DNA from: an uncultured Caulobacterales bacterium | Lineage (GTDB): Bacteria; Pseudomonadota; Alphaproteobacteria; Caulobacterales; Maricaulaceae | Length of the DNA: 64,000 nt | Assembly: GCA_938003545.1 (NCBI GenBank) | Contig: CALKXY010000012.1 | Coordinates: 62,001-126,000 of the forward strand | Reading direction: 5' to 3' | In this document: piece after piece, positions 18,327-28,171 of the stretch | Layout of the letters: every line of letters starts with the position of its first letter | Position numbering within the stretch: position 1 is the stretch's first letter | Notes under the pieces: generated by a model | What the model saw: only the letters and a program-made list of their open reading frames with translations | Databases searched by the model: none | Told to the model about the DNA's origin: nothing | Made by a program: the position numbers and the translations under genes

Positions 18327-18995
18327 ATGCCGCGTTTAAAACATGACCTTCTCAACCATCTGGCCCTGAAATCGGCGCAGGAAAAATTGCGGCTTAATGC
18401 CGCCAAGGCGCGAAAGGCCGAAGCCGAGGCCCCTCAAGCCGTCGTCACCAATCAATATGGGCGGCCCATTGTGGCCTATGCTGATCAACCTGATCTGCGC
18501 GAGAGTGATCTGGCCGATATTAATTTTGAGTTTGAAAGCAGAGCCTGTCCCCATGCGGCGGTGTTGGAATATCGTCCAGGCTTTGGGTCACGGTGGTGTA
18601 AGTCGAAAAATCTGCGGGATCATTGGTGGTTTTATAATCGCGGCACATCCATCCTCTCGGCGCTATGCGAGGCGCCCGTGGAGATTTTAGAGCAGCTCTC
18701 CACGCCCAGCTGCGACATTGTCGCCCTGCAGGGAGAGATGCAAAAATTCATCAGCATGGAAATGCGTGCCAGCCTAGAAGCCGCGCGGGATCGCGAGATT
18801 TCGCTGCGCGCGTTAGATGCGGTTCACGCCGAAGAACTCGCCGAAATCGAGGCCGAGATTGGGCAGCGTTTTTTGGCTCGGATTCTGCGCCGGAATGACG
18901 ACGTCTTTGGTCCTGACGTCAAACCCGAAGACGTGGAAATTACACGTAAACCCGGTGAGGTTCACTTGAGCGATTTTGATAACTTCGGAATTTAA
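18327..18995 (+). CDS. Unknown protein of 222 residues
   Basis: Soluble protein with a charged, Ala/Lys/Glu-rich N-terminal helix (1-40), a central region with CPHAAVLEYRPGFGSRWCKSKNLRDHWWFYNRGTS-like aromatic content, and a C-terminal helix rich in Glu and Arg. No signal peptide or membrane segment. I do not recognise a family. The frame is open back to 18159, but the upstream part has poor codon use; ATG 18327 begins the protein-like region. It lies directly downstream of structured RNA copy A. Confidence 0.6.
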   Translation: MPRLKHDLLNHLALKSAQEKLRLNAAKARKAEAEAPQAVVTNQYGRPIVAYADQPDLRESDLADINFEFESRACPHAAVLEYRPGFGSRWCKSKNLRDHWWFYNRGTSILSALCEAPVEILEQLSTPSCDIVALQGEMQKFISMEMRASLEAARDREISLRALDAVHAEELAEIEAEIGQRFLARILRRNDDVFGPDVKPEDVEITRKPGEVHLSDFDNFGI

Positions 18996-19073
18996 GGCTT
19001 TACGTATCTTTAAATCATGCAGGTCTTTTGAACCGTGACAGCATAGTCAAAATCACATAGCGCCAGAGGTGAC

Positions 19074-19101
19074 GGTGAGACGGCGATGGTGAGACGGCGA
19101 T
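19074..19101. repeat. 14-bp tandem duplication
   Basis: GGTGAGACGGCGAT occurs twice head to tail in the noncoding interval 18996-19224. The remainder of the interval shows no recognisable gene. Confidence 0.8.
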
Positions 19102-19155
19102 GGTCAGGCATTGGGTGATGCGGGGTTTCGGGCCACATTGGTGGATACCCGCTTT

Positions 19156-19185
19156 ATTTATCCTGATTTGATTTATCCTGATTTG
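19156..19185. repeat. 15-bp tandem duplication
   Basis: ATTTATCCTGATTTG occurs twice head to tail, 55 bp from the other duplication and just past the 3' end of the serine hydrolase gene. Confidence 0.8.
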
Positions 19186-19224
19186 GCCGCTGGCATATTT
19201 ATATACATTGGCGACCAAAGGCCG

Positions 19225-20382
19225 TTAAGTCCCCTCCTTGAGGCGCAACCAATCGCGCCTTGGGAGGCCATAGAGCTGATCGAGGAATTCCATTTGCAGG
19301 CCGATGGGGCGCGTATGGGGGCTGTTCCACATGACGGCGATGCCCGCTTGTTTTTCGGGATCAAAGAGGACCAGCGCGCGATAGCCTTCGACGCCGCCGC
19401 GATGGCCGACGACTTTGTGACCATTATACTCATAGACGCGCCAGCCGAGGCCGTAATGTGCGTTTTTTAATTCGCGAAAACGGCGGTTGAGAAAGCGTTG
19501 TTCGCCGCGTGTCGCAATCACAGGCGTTTGCATCGCAGAGAGGCGGTCCGCTGGAATATGGCCGCTCTCTGGGAATTGCGCCGTCATCCATTTGGCGAGG
19601 TCCGTGACAGAGGAGTTCACGCCCGCCGCCGCAGGAACGCGGTAATAGGTCGGTTTAACCGCCGAAATCCGCGCGCCAAAGCGGCCATGGGGTTTCGCCC
19701 ATCGCTTGTTCCGCGTCAGGCCCTCAAGGGTCATTGAGGCGCTGTCCATGCCCAAATGGTCAAAGACGCGTTGCTGCACAACGGTTTTATAGGGCAGGCC
19801 CGTCTGCGCCTCGATGATCTCCGCCGAGGCGTCATAGGCGACATTTTGGTACGTATGGCACGTGCCCGGCGCGCAGAGCAGTCCCAGCTCCGACAGGGCG
19901 GTGCGGGTCGGTTTGGCGGGCTTTCCAGCCTCGATCCGATTGTCATAGGCATTGCGGACAATCCCCGTCTGGTGCGACAGCAAATGGACGAGATTGACTT
20001 GCGCGTTCGGATTATCGGCGAGGCGCGGCAGTTTGAGCGACGGCGCGAGGGCTTCTGCGGAATCAGCAAGGCTGATATCTCCGTCTTCAACGACGGATAG
20101 CAGCGTATTCGCCGCGACGCCTTTGGACACGCTGGCCCAGCGGAAGACGGTATCGGCGGTGACAAATTGGCCGCTATCGCGGAGTTCCTCGCCATAGCCT
20201 TTGGCGAAAGTGGTCTTGCCATTTTCAACAATGGCCATGGACATGCCAGTCATTTCCAGCTGGTTCATTAGCAAAGTCGCGCGGCGATCCAGTTCCGCCG
20301 TATCAATCTGCGCCGCAGCCGAAGGCGCAAACATCAGCGCCGCAATAAAGGGCGCACAGATAAGGGAAATAAGGCGTTTCAC
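19225..20382 (-). CDS. Secreted serine hydrolase, class C beta-lactamase/PBP-like fold
   Basis: Protein of 385 residues with a Sec signal peptide (about 1-24, cleavage near SAAAQ), so periplasmic. The penicillin-binding/beta-lactamase catalytic triad motifs are visible: S84-V-S-K87 (SxxK), Y178-Q-N180 (YxN) and H327-R-G329 in the KTG position, as in class C-like esterases and D,D-peptidases. Substrate may be a peptidoglycan peptide, an ester or a beta-lactam; the HRG form does not decide. The start codon appears to be GTG at 20382. Confidence 0.9.
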   Translation of the reverse strand: MKRLISLICAPFIAALMFAPSAAAQIDTAELDRRATLLMNQLEMTGMSMAIVENGKTTFAKGYGEELRDSGQFVTADTVFRWASVSKGVAANTLLSVVEDGDISLADSAEALAPSLKLPRLADNPNAQVNLVHLLSHQTGIVRNAYDNRIEAGKPAKPTRTALSELGLLCAPGTCHTYQNVAYDASAEIIEAQTGLPYKTVVQQRVFDHLGMDSASMTLEGLTRNKRWAKPHGRFGARISAVKPTYYRVPAAAGVNSSVTDLAKWMTAQFPESGHIPADRLSAMQTPVIATRGEQRFLNRRFRELKNAHYGLGWRVYEYNGHKVVGHRGGVEGYRALVLFDPEKQAGIAVMWNSPHTRPIGLQMEFLDQLYGLPRRDWLRLKEGT

Positions 20383-20453
20383 TGGAACGGTCTAGTCATC
20401 GGAATTTCATCACGCAATCGCTGGTTTCAGGTGGAAGATTACAAATTGATTAT

Positions 20454-21263
20454 TTAGAAAAATATCCAAATCAGCAACGCTGCGCCCAATGCCAAGCGGT
20501 AGAGCATAAAAGGAAAGAACCCGATCCGCCCCACCCATTTCATGAACAACGCAATACAGGCATAGGCCGTCACAAAAGACAGCCCCGCAACAACAAGGCC
20601 GCTCCCCAATGTCGCCGTCTGTTCAGCCGCATCCGCCGTAAGGAGCTTCAGGGTCGCGTACATCCCGCCTGCCCCAATAATCGGCAGGCTCATGAGCATG
20701 GAAAACCGGGCAGAGGCTTCGCGGGACAGGCCCAATGCACGGCCCGCCGTCATGGTAATCCCGCTACGCGATGTGCCCGGGATAAGCGCAAGGGACTGCG
20801 CGAGGCCTAATGCCGCCGCACCGCGCCATGTGAGGGCCTCACCGGGCTTGTCCGATTTGGCTTTCACATCAGAGAGCCACAGCAAGACACCAAAGACAAT
20901 GGTCGTGATGGCAATGATCAGCGGAGACCGCAGCAGATCATCCCAACCGCTACTCGCGAGCAAAAACCCAGCAAGCAGCGCAGGCGGCGTGGAGAGGATA
21001 AGGTTCAGTGCCAGCGCGCTATTCGTATTTAACTTACGCTGCAGCAAATCAGCCGCGCCGCGCAAAATACCCGCAACGTCTTTGCGGAAATAGAGCAAGA
21101 CAGCAAAGAGCGACCCAAAATGCGCCATAACATCAATCAGCGGCCCTTGGTCGGGCCAGCCTAAGACTTGCGCCGGCAGGATCAAATGCGCCGAACTGCT
21201 AATCGGCAGAAATTCGGTCAAACCCTGAATGAGGGAAAGGAGGATAAGCTGGAGCCAAGACAT
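20454..21263 (-). CDS. uppP: Undecaprenyl-diphosphatase
   Basis: Integral membrane phosphatase of 269 residues that recycles the lipid carrier for peptidoglycan synthesis by removing one phosphate from undecaprenyl diphosphate. The two family signatures are present: QGLTEFLPISSSAH (14-27) and PGTSRSG (about 162-168), with around eight hydrophobic segments. Overexpression of this family gives bacitracin resistance in other bacteria. It follows the serine hydrolase on the same strand at 71 nt distance, a possible cell-wall pair. Confidence 0.96.
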   Translation of the reverse strand: MSWLQLILLSLIQGLTEFLPISSSAHLILPAQVLGWPDQGPLIDVMAHFGSLFAVLLYFRKDVAGILRGAADLLQRKLNTNSALALNLILSTPPALLAGFLLASSGWDDLLRSPLIIAITTIVFGVLLWLSDVKAKSDKPGEALTWRGAAALGLAQSLALIPGTSRSGITMTAGRALGLSREASARFSMLMSLPIIGAGGMYATLKLLTADAAEQTATLGSGLVVAGLSFVTAYACIALFMKWVGRIGFFPFMLYRLALGAALLIWIFF

Positions 21264-21541
21264 ATGCGGGACATATGGAGGTAGAGTTAAGGTTTTATTG
21301 GGGCAAAGCCGACTTTGCCGCCTAAATTAGAGTAAAAATCAGCATTCTATGTGTGGAGTATATTTTTCATGAAAAATGAAATCTCAATTCGCAAACCCTA
21401 AAAATACATAAAATGCAATAATTTCAATACTTTAAAACTCACGTTATTTTAGAATTCTATCCTGACATGACAAATTGTCGCATCTTGCACATGCCGAGAG
21501 CCATCTGTATAGGCCGAGTCTGAATTAAGGGACCCGCCGAC
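21264..21541. promoter_or_regulatory. Divergent promoter region of uppP and gltD
   Basis: The 278-bp interval is AT-rich in its middle and holds a small palindrome GACAA-A-TTGTC (21469-21479). AAGGGA 9 nt before gltD is the ribosome-binding site. I see no recognised operator. Confidence 0.4.
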
Positions 21542-22999
21542 ATGGCCAAAAAACAGAACACACCAAAAGCAACGCAAAAGCGTAAAATGCTGCAATTCGT
21601 AAACACGGAACGCGACATGCCCGCGAAACGTGACTCGGATATCCGTAATGAAGACTTCCTCGAAATTTACGGCGATTTCATCGATGCGAAAGCCGAAGAA
21701 CAAGCCTCGCGCTGTTCACAATGCGGCGTGCCATTTTGTCAAAACCACTGTCCGCTGCAAAATAACATCCCAGACTGGCTAAAACTCACAGCAGAAGGCC
21801 GCACAAAAGAAGCCTGGGACGTGTCGAATGCGACGAATAACATGCCGGAAATTTGCGGACGCATTTGCCCTCAAGATCGCCTCTGCGAAGGCTCATGCGT
21901 CATTGAACAATCTGGCCATGGCACGGTAACCATTGGGGCCGTCGAACGCTTCCTTACCGACACAGCTTGGCAAGAAGGTTGGATCGAACCGATCGCGCCG
22001 AAACGTGAACGCAGTCTATCTGTTGGCATTATTGGTGCAGGTCCAGCGGGTCTCGCCACGGCGGAACAACTGCGAGAGCAAGGCTGGCAAGTCACTGTAT
22101 ATGATCGTCATGACCGCGCAGGTGGTTTGTTGGTCTATGGCATTCCGAATTTTAAACTCGACAAATCTATCGTTGGGCGCCGCGTCAAACGCCTCGAAGA
22201 CGGCGGCATTGAATTCGTTCTAAATTGCGATGTCGGCGTCGATATTAGTTTCGAAAAACTGCGCGAGAAACATCAGGCTGTTCTGATTTCAACTGGCGTT
22301 TACGCCGCCCGTGACCTCTCAGTCCCTGGTGCTGGCGCTGATGGCGTTGCGCCCGCTTTGGATTTCTTAATCGATAGCAACCGCCGTGGTCTTGGTGATG
22401 ATGTCGGTGCGGAACCCGCAAAGGGCAAAAAGGTCGTCGTCATTGGCGGCGGCGATACCGCGATGGATTGCGTTCGCACAGCTGTCCGCCAAGGCGCGGA
22501 ATCCGTAACCTGTCTCTACAGACGCGATCACGCCCATATGCCCGGGTCACGCCGCGAACCCGCCAATGCGCAAGAAGAAGGCGTAAAATTTGAATGGCTG
22601 GCCTCGCCGAAAGCTGTCCATGACGAAGGCGGCCGCGTTACGAAGGTCAGAACAGACCGCATGCGTCTCGGCCCAAAAGACGCCTCTGGCCGTCAGTCGC
22701 CAGAAACAACAGGCGAAGACTTCGATGTCGACGCTGACCTTGTGATCAAAGCCTTGGGCTTTTCGCCAGAAGATATGAAGACACTTTCGCCGCAACTGAC
22801 GGTTACGCGCTGGGGCACGCTCCGTGTAAACCCACTTACATTTGAAACGAACCTGCCCGGCGTTTACGCCGCTGGCGACATTACGCGCGGTGCTAGTCTC
22901 GTGGTCTGGGCCATCCGCGAAGGTCGCGACGCCGCCGAAGCCATGCACAAATACTTGCGCGGCCTAGAGCGTGCAGAGCTATTGGAAGCTGCGGAATGA
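21542..22999 (+). CDS. gltD: Glutamate synthase small subunit
   Basis: Flavoprotein of 485 residues that passes electrons from NADPH through FAD to the large subunit for glutamate formation. The N-terminal part has the two low-potential iron-sulfur cysteine clusters (CSQCGVPFCQNHCP and ICGRICPQDRLCEGSC). The FAD Rossmann motif is GIIGAGPAGLA (about 161-171), the NADPH motif VVIGGGDTAMD, and the FAD-closing motif GVYAAGDITRG. It is the first gene of a three-gene operon; its stop overlaps the next start by 4 nt (ATGA). Confidence 0.96.
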   Translation: MAKKQNTPKATQKRKMLQFVNTERDMPAKRDSDIRNEDFLEIYGDFIDAKAEEQASRCSQCGVPFCQNHCPLQNNIPDWLKLTAEGRTKEAWDVSNATNNMPEICGRICPQDRLCEGSCVIEQSGHGTVTIGAVERFLTDTAWQEGWIEPIAPKRERSLSVGIIGAGPAGLATAEQLREQGWQVTVYDRHDRAGGLLVYGIPNFKLDKSIVGRRVKRLEDGGIEFVLNCDVGVDISFEKLREKHQAVLISTGVYAARDLSVPGAGADGVAPALDFLIDSNRRGLGDDVGAEPAKGKKVVVIGGGDTAMDCVRTAVRQGAESVTCLYRRDHAHMPGSRREPANAQEEGVKFEWLASPKAVHDEGGRVTKVRTDRMRLGPKDASGRQSPETTGEDFDVDADLVIKALGFSPEDMKTLSPQLTVTRWGTLRVNPLTFETNLPGVYAAGDITRGASLVVWAIREGRDAAEAMHKYLRGLERAELLEAAE

Positions 23000-23418
23000 C
23001 AAAACTAAACGGTCATTGCCTCTGTAAATCGGTTGCCTTCTCTGTCGACACGCCTACCCATTTGGATTCCTGCCACTGCGATACGTGCCGCCGCTGGAAT
23101 GGTGGCCCCTATATCGGCATGGATTTCTCACCGATCACTTTGACGTCCGATAAGACGCTGAAATGGTATCGCAGCAGTGATTGGGCTGAGCGCGGATTTT
23201 GTAGCGCCTGCGGTAGCAGCTTGTTTTACCGCCTCCTCGACGACCCAGAAAAATACTCAATATGCGTGGGCGCTCTAGAAAATGCTCCGCATGATCTGGC
23301 GATGACGAAAGAATTTTTCATCGACCAAAAACCTAATTTTTATGCGTTCGAGGGTGAACGCGAACGCCTGACAGGAGCCGAAGTTTTTGCGCTCTATGCA
23401 GACGATAAGGACGCCTAA
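22996..23418 (+). CDS. GFA-family (Mss4-like zinc) protein inserted in the glt operon
   Basis: Protein of 140 residues with the zinc cysteines of the glutathione-dependent formaldehyde-activating family: GHCLC near the N-terminus, CHCDTCRRW (27-35) and CSACGSSLF (about 69-77). The family is mostly of unknown biochemical function despite its name. Translation is coupled to gltD by a 4-nt overlap, and gltB starts 1 nt after its stop, so it is made stoichiometrically close to glutamate synthase. A role in the same pathway is inference only. Confidence 0.9.
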   Translation: MTKLNGHCLCKSVAFSVDTPTHLDSCHCDTCRRWNGGPYIGMDFSPITLTSDKTLKWYRSSDWAERGFCSACGSSLFYRLLDDPEKYSICVGALENAPHDLAMTKEFFIDQKPNFYAFEGERERLTGAEVFALYADDKDA

Positions 23419-23419
23419 G

Positions 23420-26400
23420 ATGACCGAACAAAAAACATGGCTCTCCGAATATACACGCAAGCGCGACGCCTTGATCGACGCGAATGCTTATGATCCTGCG
23501 CATGAACACGCTAATTGCGGCGTGGGTCTTGTGGCCTCTGTAGACGGCACGGCTCGCCGCGATGTGGTTGAGAAATCTATCCAAGCCCTAAAAAATGTGT
23601 GGCATCGCGGCGCGGTTGACGCGGACGGTAAAACCGGTGACGGCGCAGGTATCCGCTTGGACATCCCGCAGGAATTTTTCCGCGCACAGGTCGAACGCAC
23701 AGGACACAAACCGACAAATGTGAAAATCGCGGTCGGCATGGTTTTCTTGCCCCGCACAGACTTTGCGGCCCAAGAATCCGCGCGAACAATAGTGGAAACT
23801 GAACTCCTCAAGGAAGGCTTCTATATTTATGGCTGGCGCCAAGTACCCGTCGATGTGTCGATCATTGGTGAAAAGGCGAAAGCGACTCGTCCAGCCATTG
23901 AGCAAGTTATGTTCCGCGATCCAAAGGGCCGCAAAGGCAATACGCTGGAACGCGAGCTTTATATCGTGCGTCGCCGTATCGAAAAACGCGTCATTGAAGC
24001 CGCTATTCCTAGCTTTTATGTCTGTTCGCTCTCCGTTCAGACCATCATCTACAAGGGCATGTTCCTCGCGGAAGACATTGATAATTTCTATCCTGACCTA
24101 AAAGATGAGCGGTTTGTCTCGCGCGCTGCGATTTATCATCAACGCTTTTCAACCAACACCTTCCCGTCATGGAAATTGGCACAGCCTTTCCGCATGTTGG
24201 CGCATAATGGCGAGATCAATACGTTGAAAGCCAATGTGAATTTGATGAAAAGCCATGAGATTAAAATGGCCTCATCTGCCTTCTCTGACCGTGCCCATGA
24301 TGTGAAACCTGTGATCCAAAAAGGTAGTTCTGACTCTGCCGCTTTGGATGCCGTGTTCGAATTACTCGTTCGCGCAGGCCGATCCGCGCCAATGGTGAAA
24401 ACTTTATTAGTGCCAGAAGCCTATTCAAAGCGCGGCGATTTGATGCCTGAAAGCTGGCGCTCTCTTTATGAGTATTGCAACGCCGTGATGGAGCCATGGG
24501 ATGGTCCTGCTGCGCTCGCCGCCTATGACGGGCGCTGGGTCATGGCGGGCCTCGACCGCAATGGCCTGCGTCCGCTACGTTATTCTTTATCCAAAGACGG
24601 CATCCTCGCTGTCGGGTCGGAAACGGGCATGTGTCCGATGGACGAAGCCGACATCGTACGGCGCGGTGCGCTGAAACCTGGCCGCATGATTGCAGTCGAT
24701 CTGGAAGAAGGCCGCTTTTACGATTCAACAGAAATTATCGACGAATTAGCCGCCAAGCGTCCTTATAAAAAATGGCTCGAAAAATCCATTAACTTGGACG
24801 AGCAACTCTCTGGCCCAGAAGCAATCACGCTCTCAAGCGAAGACCTCGCGCGGCGTCAAATGTCTTGCGGACAAACCCTTGAGGATTTGGAACTCATTCT
24901 TTCGCCAATGGCGGAAATGGGCAAAGAATCTATCGGTTCCATGGGCGATGATACGCCATTGGCTGTCTTGTCGGACATCTACCGCCCGCTGTCACATTAC
25001 TTCCGCCAGAATTTCAGTCAGGTCACAAACCCGCCGATTGATCCGTTGCGCGAAACCCGCGTCATGGGCTTGAAAACGCGCTTCCGTAATCTGCGCAATA
25101 TTCTCGCCGAAGCTGGAACCCAGACCAAAGAGATGCTCGTCCTCGACAGCCCTGTCATGACGACAGGCATGTATGAGCGTTTCGTCAAATTGGTCGGCGT
25201 CAAAAAAGTACGCGTCATTGATTGCACATTTGATCCCGAGGAAGCCCAACGCAAACCCGGCGGACGGACACTGAAAACACTCCTCGCACGGATCAAACAA
25301 GAAGCCGAAGATGCAGTCAAAGATGGTGTTGAAAACATCGTATTATCCGATGAATTCACAGATGAAAACAAAGCGGCAGCACCAATCATCCTCTGCGTTG
25401 GCGCGGTGCAAACACATTTGGTCGAACAAGGCCTACGCTCGTCTTGCTCTATCCTCGTGCGCTCTGCGGAATGTTTGGACACACATTACTTTGCGGTTCT
25501 GATTGGCGCGGGTGCCACGGCCGTCAACGCTTATATGGCGCAAGACTCCCTATCGGATCGCGTCCGCCGCGGCCTGTTGGATATGTCGACGGATGAAGCC
25601 GTCGCGCAATATAAGAAAGCCATTGAAGGTGGCCTGCTGAAGATTATTTCCAAAATCGGCATCTCCGTCATTTCGTCCTATCGCGGCGGAAATAACTTTG
25701 AGGCGCTTGGTCTGTCCCGCGCGCTCGTTGGGGAAAACTTCCCGGGCATGACGAGCCGTATTTCAGGCATTGGCCTCGCTGGTTTAGAAATCAAAATCGT
25801 CGAAGCCCATGACGCGGCCTATGGGTCGTCCGTTGTGCGCTTGCCTGTTGGCGGGTTGTACCGCGTGCGGGCCAAGGGTGAGCGCCATGCTTATCAGGCT
25901 GACATGATCCATATGTTGCAAGAAGCAACAACCCGCGAAGATTATGAACTCTATCGCAAATATGCGGAGATTGTGAACAATCAACCGCCGATCCAAATTC
26001 GTGACCTGTTAGATTTCAAACCTGCAGGCAAACCTCTGCCGATGGCACGCATCCAAAGCGTCAATGAAATCCGTCGCCGCTTCTGTACGCCGGGCATGTC
26101 CTTGGGCGCATTATCGCCTGAAGCGCATGGCACATTGAACATTGCCATGAACCGCATCGGCGCAAAATCTGTCTCTGGCGAGGGCGGCGAAGACCGCGCG
26201 CGTTACACACCTCTGCCCAATGGAGACAACCCAAACTCAGCCGTGAAGCAAATTGCCTCGGGTCGATTTGGTGTGAATGCGGAATATTTGAATCAATGTC
26301 GCGAGATCGAAATCAAAGTTGCACAAGGCGCAAAGCCTGGTGAAGGCGGGCAATTGCCTGGATTTAAAGTCACCGAATTAATTGCAAAATTCCGAAATGC

Positions 26401-27946
26401 GACACCTGGCGTGACATTGATTTCGCCGCCGCCGCATCACGACATTTACTCCATCGAAGATTTGGCCCAATTAATTTACGATCTGAAACAAATTAACCCA
26501 ACCGCACGTGTTGCCGTGAAACTCGTCGCCAGTTCTGGTGTCGGCACGATTGCGGCGGGCGTCGCGAAGGCCAAAGCCGACACGATCCTGATTGCTGGAC
26601 ATAATGGCGGCACAGGTGCCTCGCCAAATACCTCACTTAAATATGCAGGTATTCCGTGGGAGCTTGGCCTTTCCGAAGCGCATCAAGTTCTGACGCTGAA
26701 TAATCTACGTGATACCGTGACATTGCGGACGGATGGCGGGCTGAAAACAGGTCGAGATATTATCATCGCGGCCATGTTGGGCGCAGAAGAATATGGCATC
26801 GGAACCCTCTCGCTCGTCGCGATGGGCTGTATCATGGTGCGTCAATGCCATTCTAACACTTGCCCTGTCGGCGTATGTGTTCAGGACCCTGCCCTGCGCG
26901 AGAAATTCACAGGCACACCGGAAAAAGTCATTAATTTGATGACCTTTATCGCCGAAGAAGTTCGCGAAATTCTGGCAAAGCTCGGGTTTGAAACCCTCGA
27001 TGAAATCATTGGCCGTACCGATCTGCTGGCACAAGTCAGCCGCGGCGCGGAAAACCTCGATGATCTCGACCTCAACCCTGTCCTTGCGCAGGTCGACAGC
27101 CTCCGCGTTGTAGATAGCCGCAAAGATCGGATCGAAGTTCCCGACACCTTAGACCCGCAAATCGTGGCAGATGCGGCACAGCTGTTCACACGCGGCGAGA
27201 AAACGCATCTGACCTATGCTGTGCAAAATACGCACCGCGCGGTTGGGACGCGCACCAGTTCGCACATCTATCAAAAATTCGGAGCCGAAGGTTTGCCGGC
27301 TGGACATCTCACAGTACGTCTGCGCGGGAGTGCAGGACAATCTTTGGGTGCGTTCGGTATGACGGGACTTCGCCTGATCGTAGACGGCGACGCGAATGAT
27401 TATGTCGGCAAAGGCTTGTCTGGCGCAGAGATTATCGTGGGGCCACAAGGCCGCTCTCCCATTGATGCGCATGTGTCTGCCATTATTGGCAACACCTGTC
27501 TCTACGGAGCCACGAAAGGCACACTTATGGCCGAAGGCCGCGCAGGTGAACGCTTTGCGGTTCGTAACTCTGGCGCAAATGCTGTTGTCGAAGGTCTCGG
27601 TACCAATGGCTGCGAATATATGACGGGCGGCACAATTGTTGTCCTCGGCAGCGTGGGGGACAACTTTGGCGCAGGCATGACCGGCGGCATGGCGTATCTC
27701 TATGACGAGAAAGACGAATTTGAAAAAGCCGTCAATCCCGACAGTGTCGTCTGGCAGCGTTTTGGGTCGGAACATTACGAGGAAGAATGCCTCGACCTGA
27801 TCCGTCAACACGCGGCCCAGACAGGCTCAGAATTTTCGAAAAAAATCCTAGCCGAATGGGACTTCGCAAGATCGAAATTCTGGCAGGTTATTCCGAAAGA
27901 AATGCTAACCCGATTGGAAATACCGTTGCAAGACGCTGCGGAATAA
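23420..27946 (+). CDS. gltB: Glutamate synthase large subunit
   Basis: Enzyme of 1,508 residues that converts glutamine and 2-oxoglutarate into two glutamates. The N-terminal amidotransferase nucleophile is Cys33 in CGVGLVAS, which implies removal of a 32-residue propeptide. The central domain, the FMN-binding synthase domain (HHDIYSIEDL, GAEEYGIGTLSL), the 3Fe-4S cysteines (CIMVRQCHSNTCPVGVC) and the C-terminal beta-helix domain all follow in order. ATG 23420 begins 1 nt after the GFA gene, with AAGGA 8 nt upstream. gltD precedes gltB here, with another gene between them, an unusual order. Confidence 0.97.
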   Translation: MTEQKTWLSEYTRKRDALIDANAYDPAHEHANCGVGLVASVDGTARRDVVEKSIQALKNVWHRGAVDADGKTGDGAGIRLDIPQEFFRAQVERTGHKPTNVKIAVGMVFLPRTDFAAQESARTIVETELLKEGFYIYGWRQVPVDVSIIGEKAKATRPAIEQVMFRDPKGRKGNTLERELYIVRRRIEKRVIEAAIPSFYVCSLSVQTIIYKGMFLAEDIDNFYPDLKDERFVSRAAIYHQRFSTNTFPSWKLAQPFRMLAHNGEINTLKANVNLMKSHEIKMASSAFSDRAHDVKPVIQKGSSDSAALDAVFELLVRAGRSAPMVKTLLVPEAYSKRGDLMPESWRSLYEYCNAVMEPWDGPAALAAYDGRWVMAGLDRNGLRPLRYSLSKDGILAVGSETGMCPMDEADIVRRGALKPGRMIAVDLEEGRFYDSTEIIDELAAKRPYKKWLEKSINLDEQLSGPEAITLSSEDLARRQMSCGQTLEDLELILSPMAEMGKESIGSMGDDTPLAVLSDIYRPLSHYFRQNFSQVTNPPIDPLRETRVMGLKTRFRNLRNILAEAGTQTKEMLVLDSPVMTTGMYERFVKLVGVKKVRVIDCTFDPEEAQRKPGGRTLKTLLARIKQEAEDAVKDGVENIVLSDEFTDENKAAAPIILCVGAVQTHLVEQGLRSSCSILVRSAECLDTHYFAVLIGAGATAVNAYMAQDSLSDRVRRGLLDMSTDEAVAQYKKAIEGGLLKIISKIGISVISSYRGGNNFEALGLSRALVGENFPGMTSRISGIGLAGLEIKIVEAHDAAYGSSVVRLPVGGLYRVRAKGERHAYQADMIHMLQEATTREDYELYRKYAEIVNNQPPIQIRDLLDFKPAGKPLPMARIQSVNEIRRRFCTPGMSLGALSPEAHGTLNIAMNRIGAKSVSGEGGEDRARYTPLPNGDNPNSAVKQIASGRFGVNAEYLNQCREIEIKVAQGAKPGEGGQLPGFKVTELIAKFRNATPGVTLISPPPHHDIYSIEDLAQLIYDLKQINPTARVAVKLVASSGVGTIAAGVAKAKADTILIAGHNGGTGASPNTSLKYAGIPWELGLSEAHQVLTLNNLRDTVTLRTDGGLKTGRDIIIAAMLGAEEYGIGTLSLVAMGCIMVRQCHSNTCPVGVCVQDPALREKFTGTPEKVINLMTFIAEEVREILAKLGFETLDEIIGRTDLLAQVSRGAENLDDLDLNPVLAQVDSLRVVDSRKDRIEVPDTLDPQIVADAAQLFTRGEKTHLTYAVQNTHRAVGTRTSSHIYQKFGAEGLPAGHLTVRLRGSAGQSLGAFGMTGLRLIVDGDANDYVGKGLSGAEIIVGPQGRSPIDAHVSAIIGNTCLYGATKGTLMAEGRAGERFAVRNSGANAVVEGLGTNGCEYMTGGTIVVLGSVGDNFGAGMTGGMAYLYDEKDEFEKAVNPDSVVWQRFGSEHYEEECLDLIRQHAAQTGSEFSKKILAEWDFARSKFWQVIPKEMLTRLEIPLQDAAE

Positions 27947-27976
27947 GCAGCGGGATTTAAAAGCAAAACTCAAAAT

Positions 27977-28081
27977 CCTCGGGTCAAGCCCGAGGGTGAT
28001 GCTTAGAGACAGGACAGGACATCTCATACAACTCTGCTCTATTTCTATCGCCGTCCAATCCCAGCCTGTGCTGGGATGGAC
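27977..28081. repeat. Two intergenic palindromes after gltB
   Basis: CCTCGGG-TCAAG-CCCGAGG (27977-27995) and ATCCCAGC-CTGT-GCTGGGAT (28058-28077, extended by GTCC/GGAC with one bulge). Both are of the conserved-stem type common between alphaproteobacterial genes and may act as terminators or repeat elements. Confidence 0.6.
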
Positions 28082-28171
28082 AGATTTTATGGATGTTTAA
28101 AACTTAATCCTTGTTTTCGCAAAATAATAATCCTTCCGCTTCAATACCTTATAAGAAAACCCAAGAGAATG

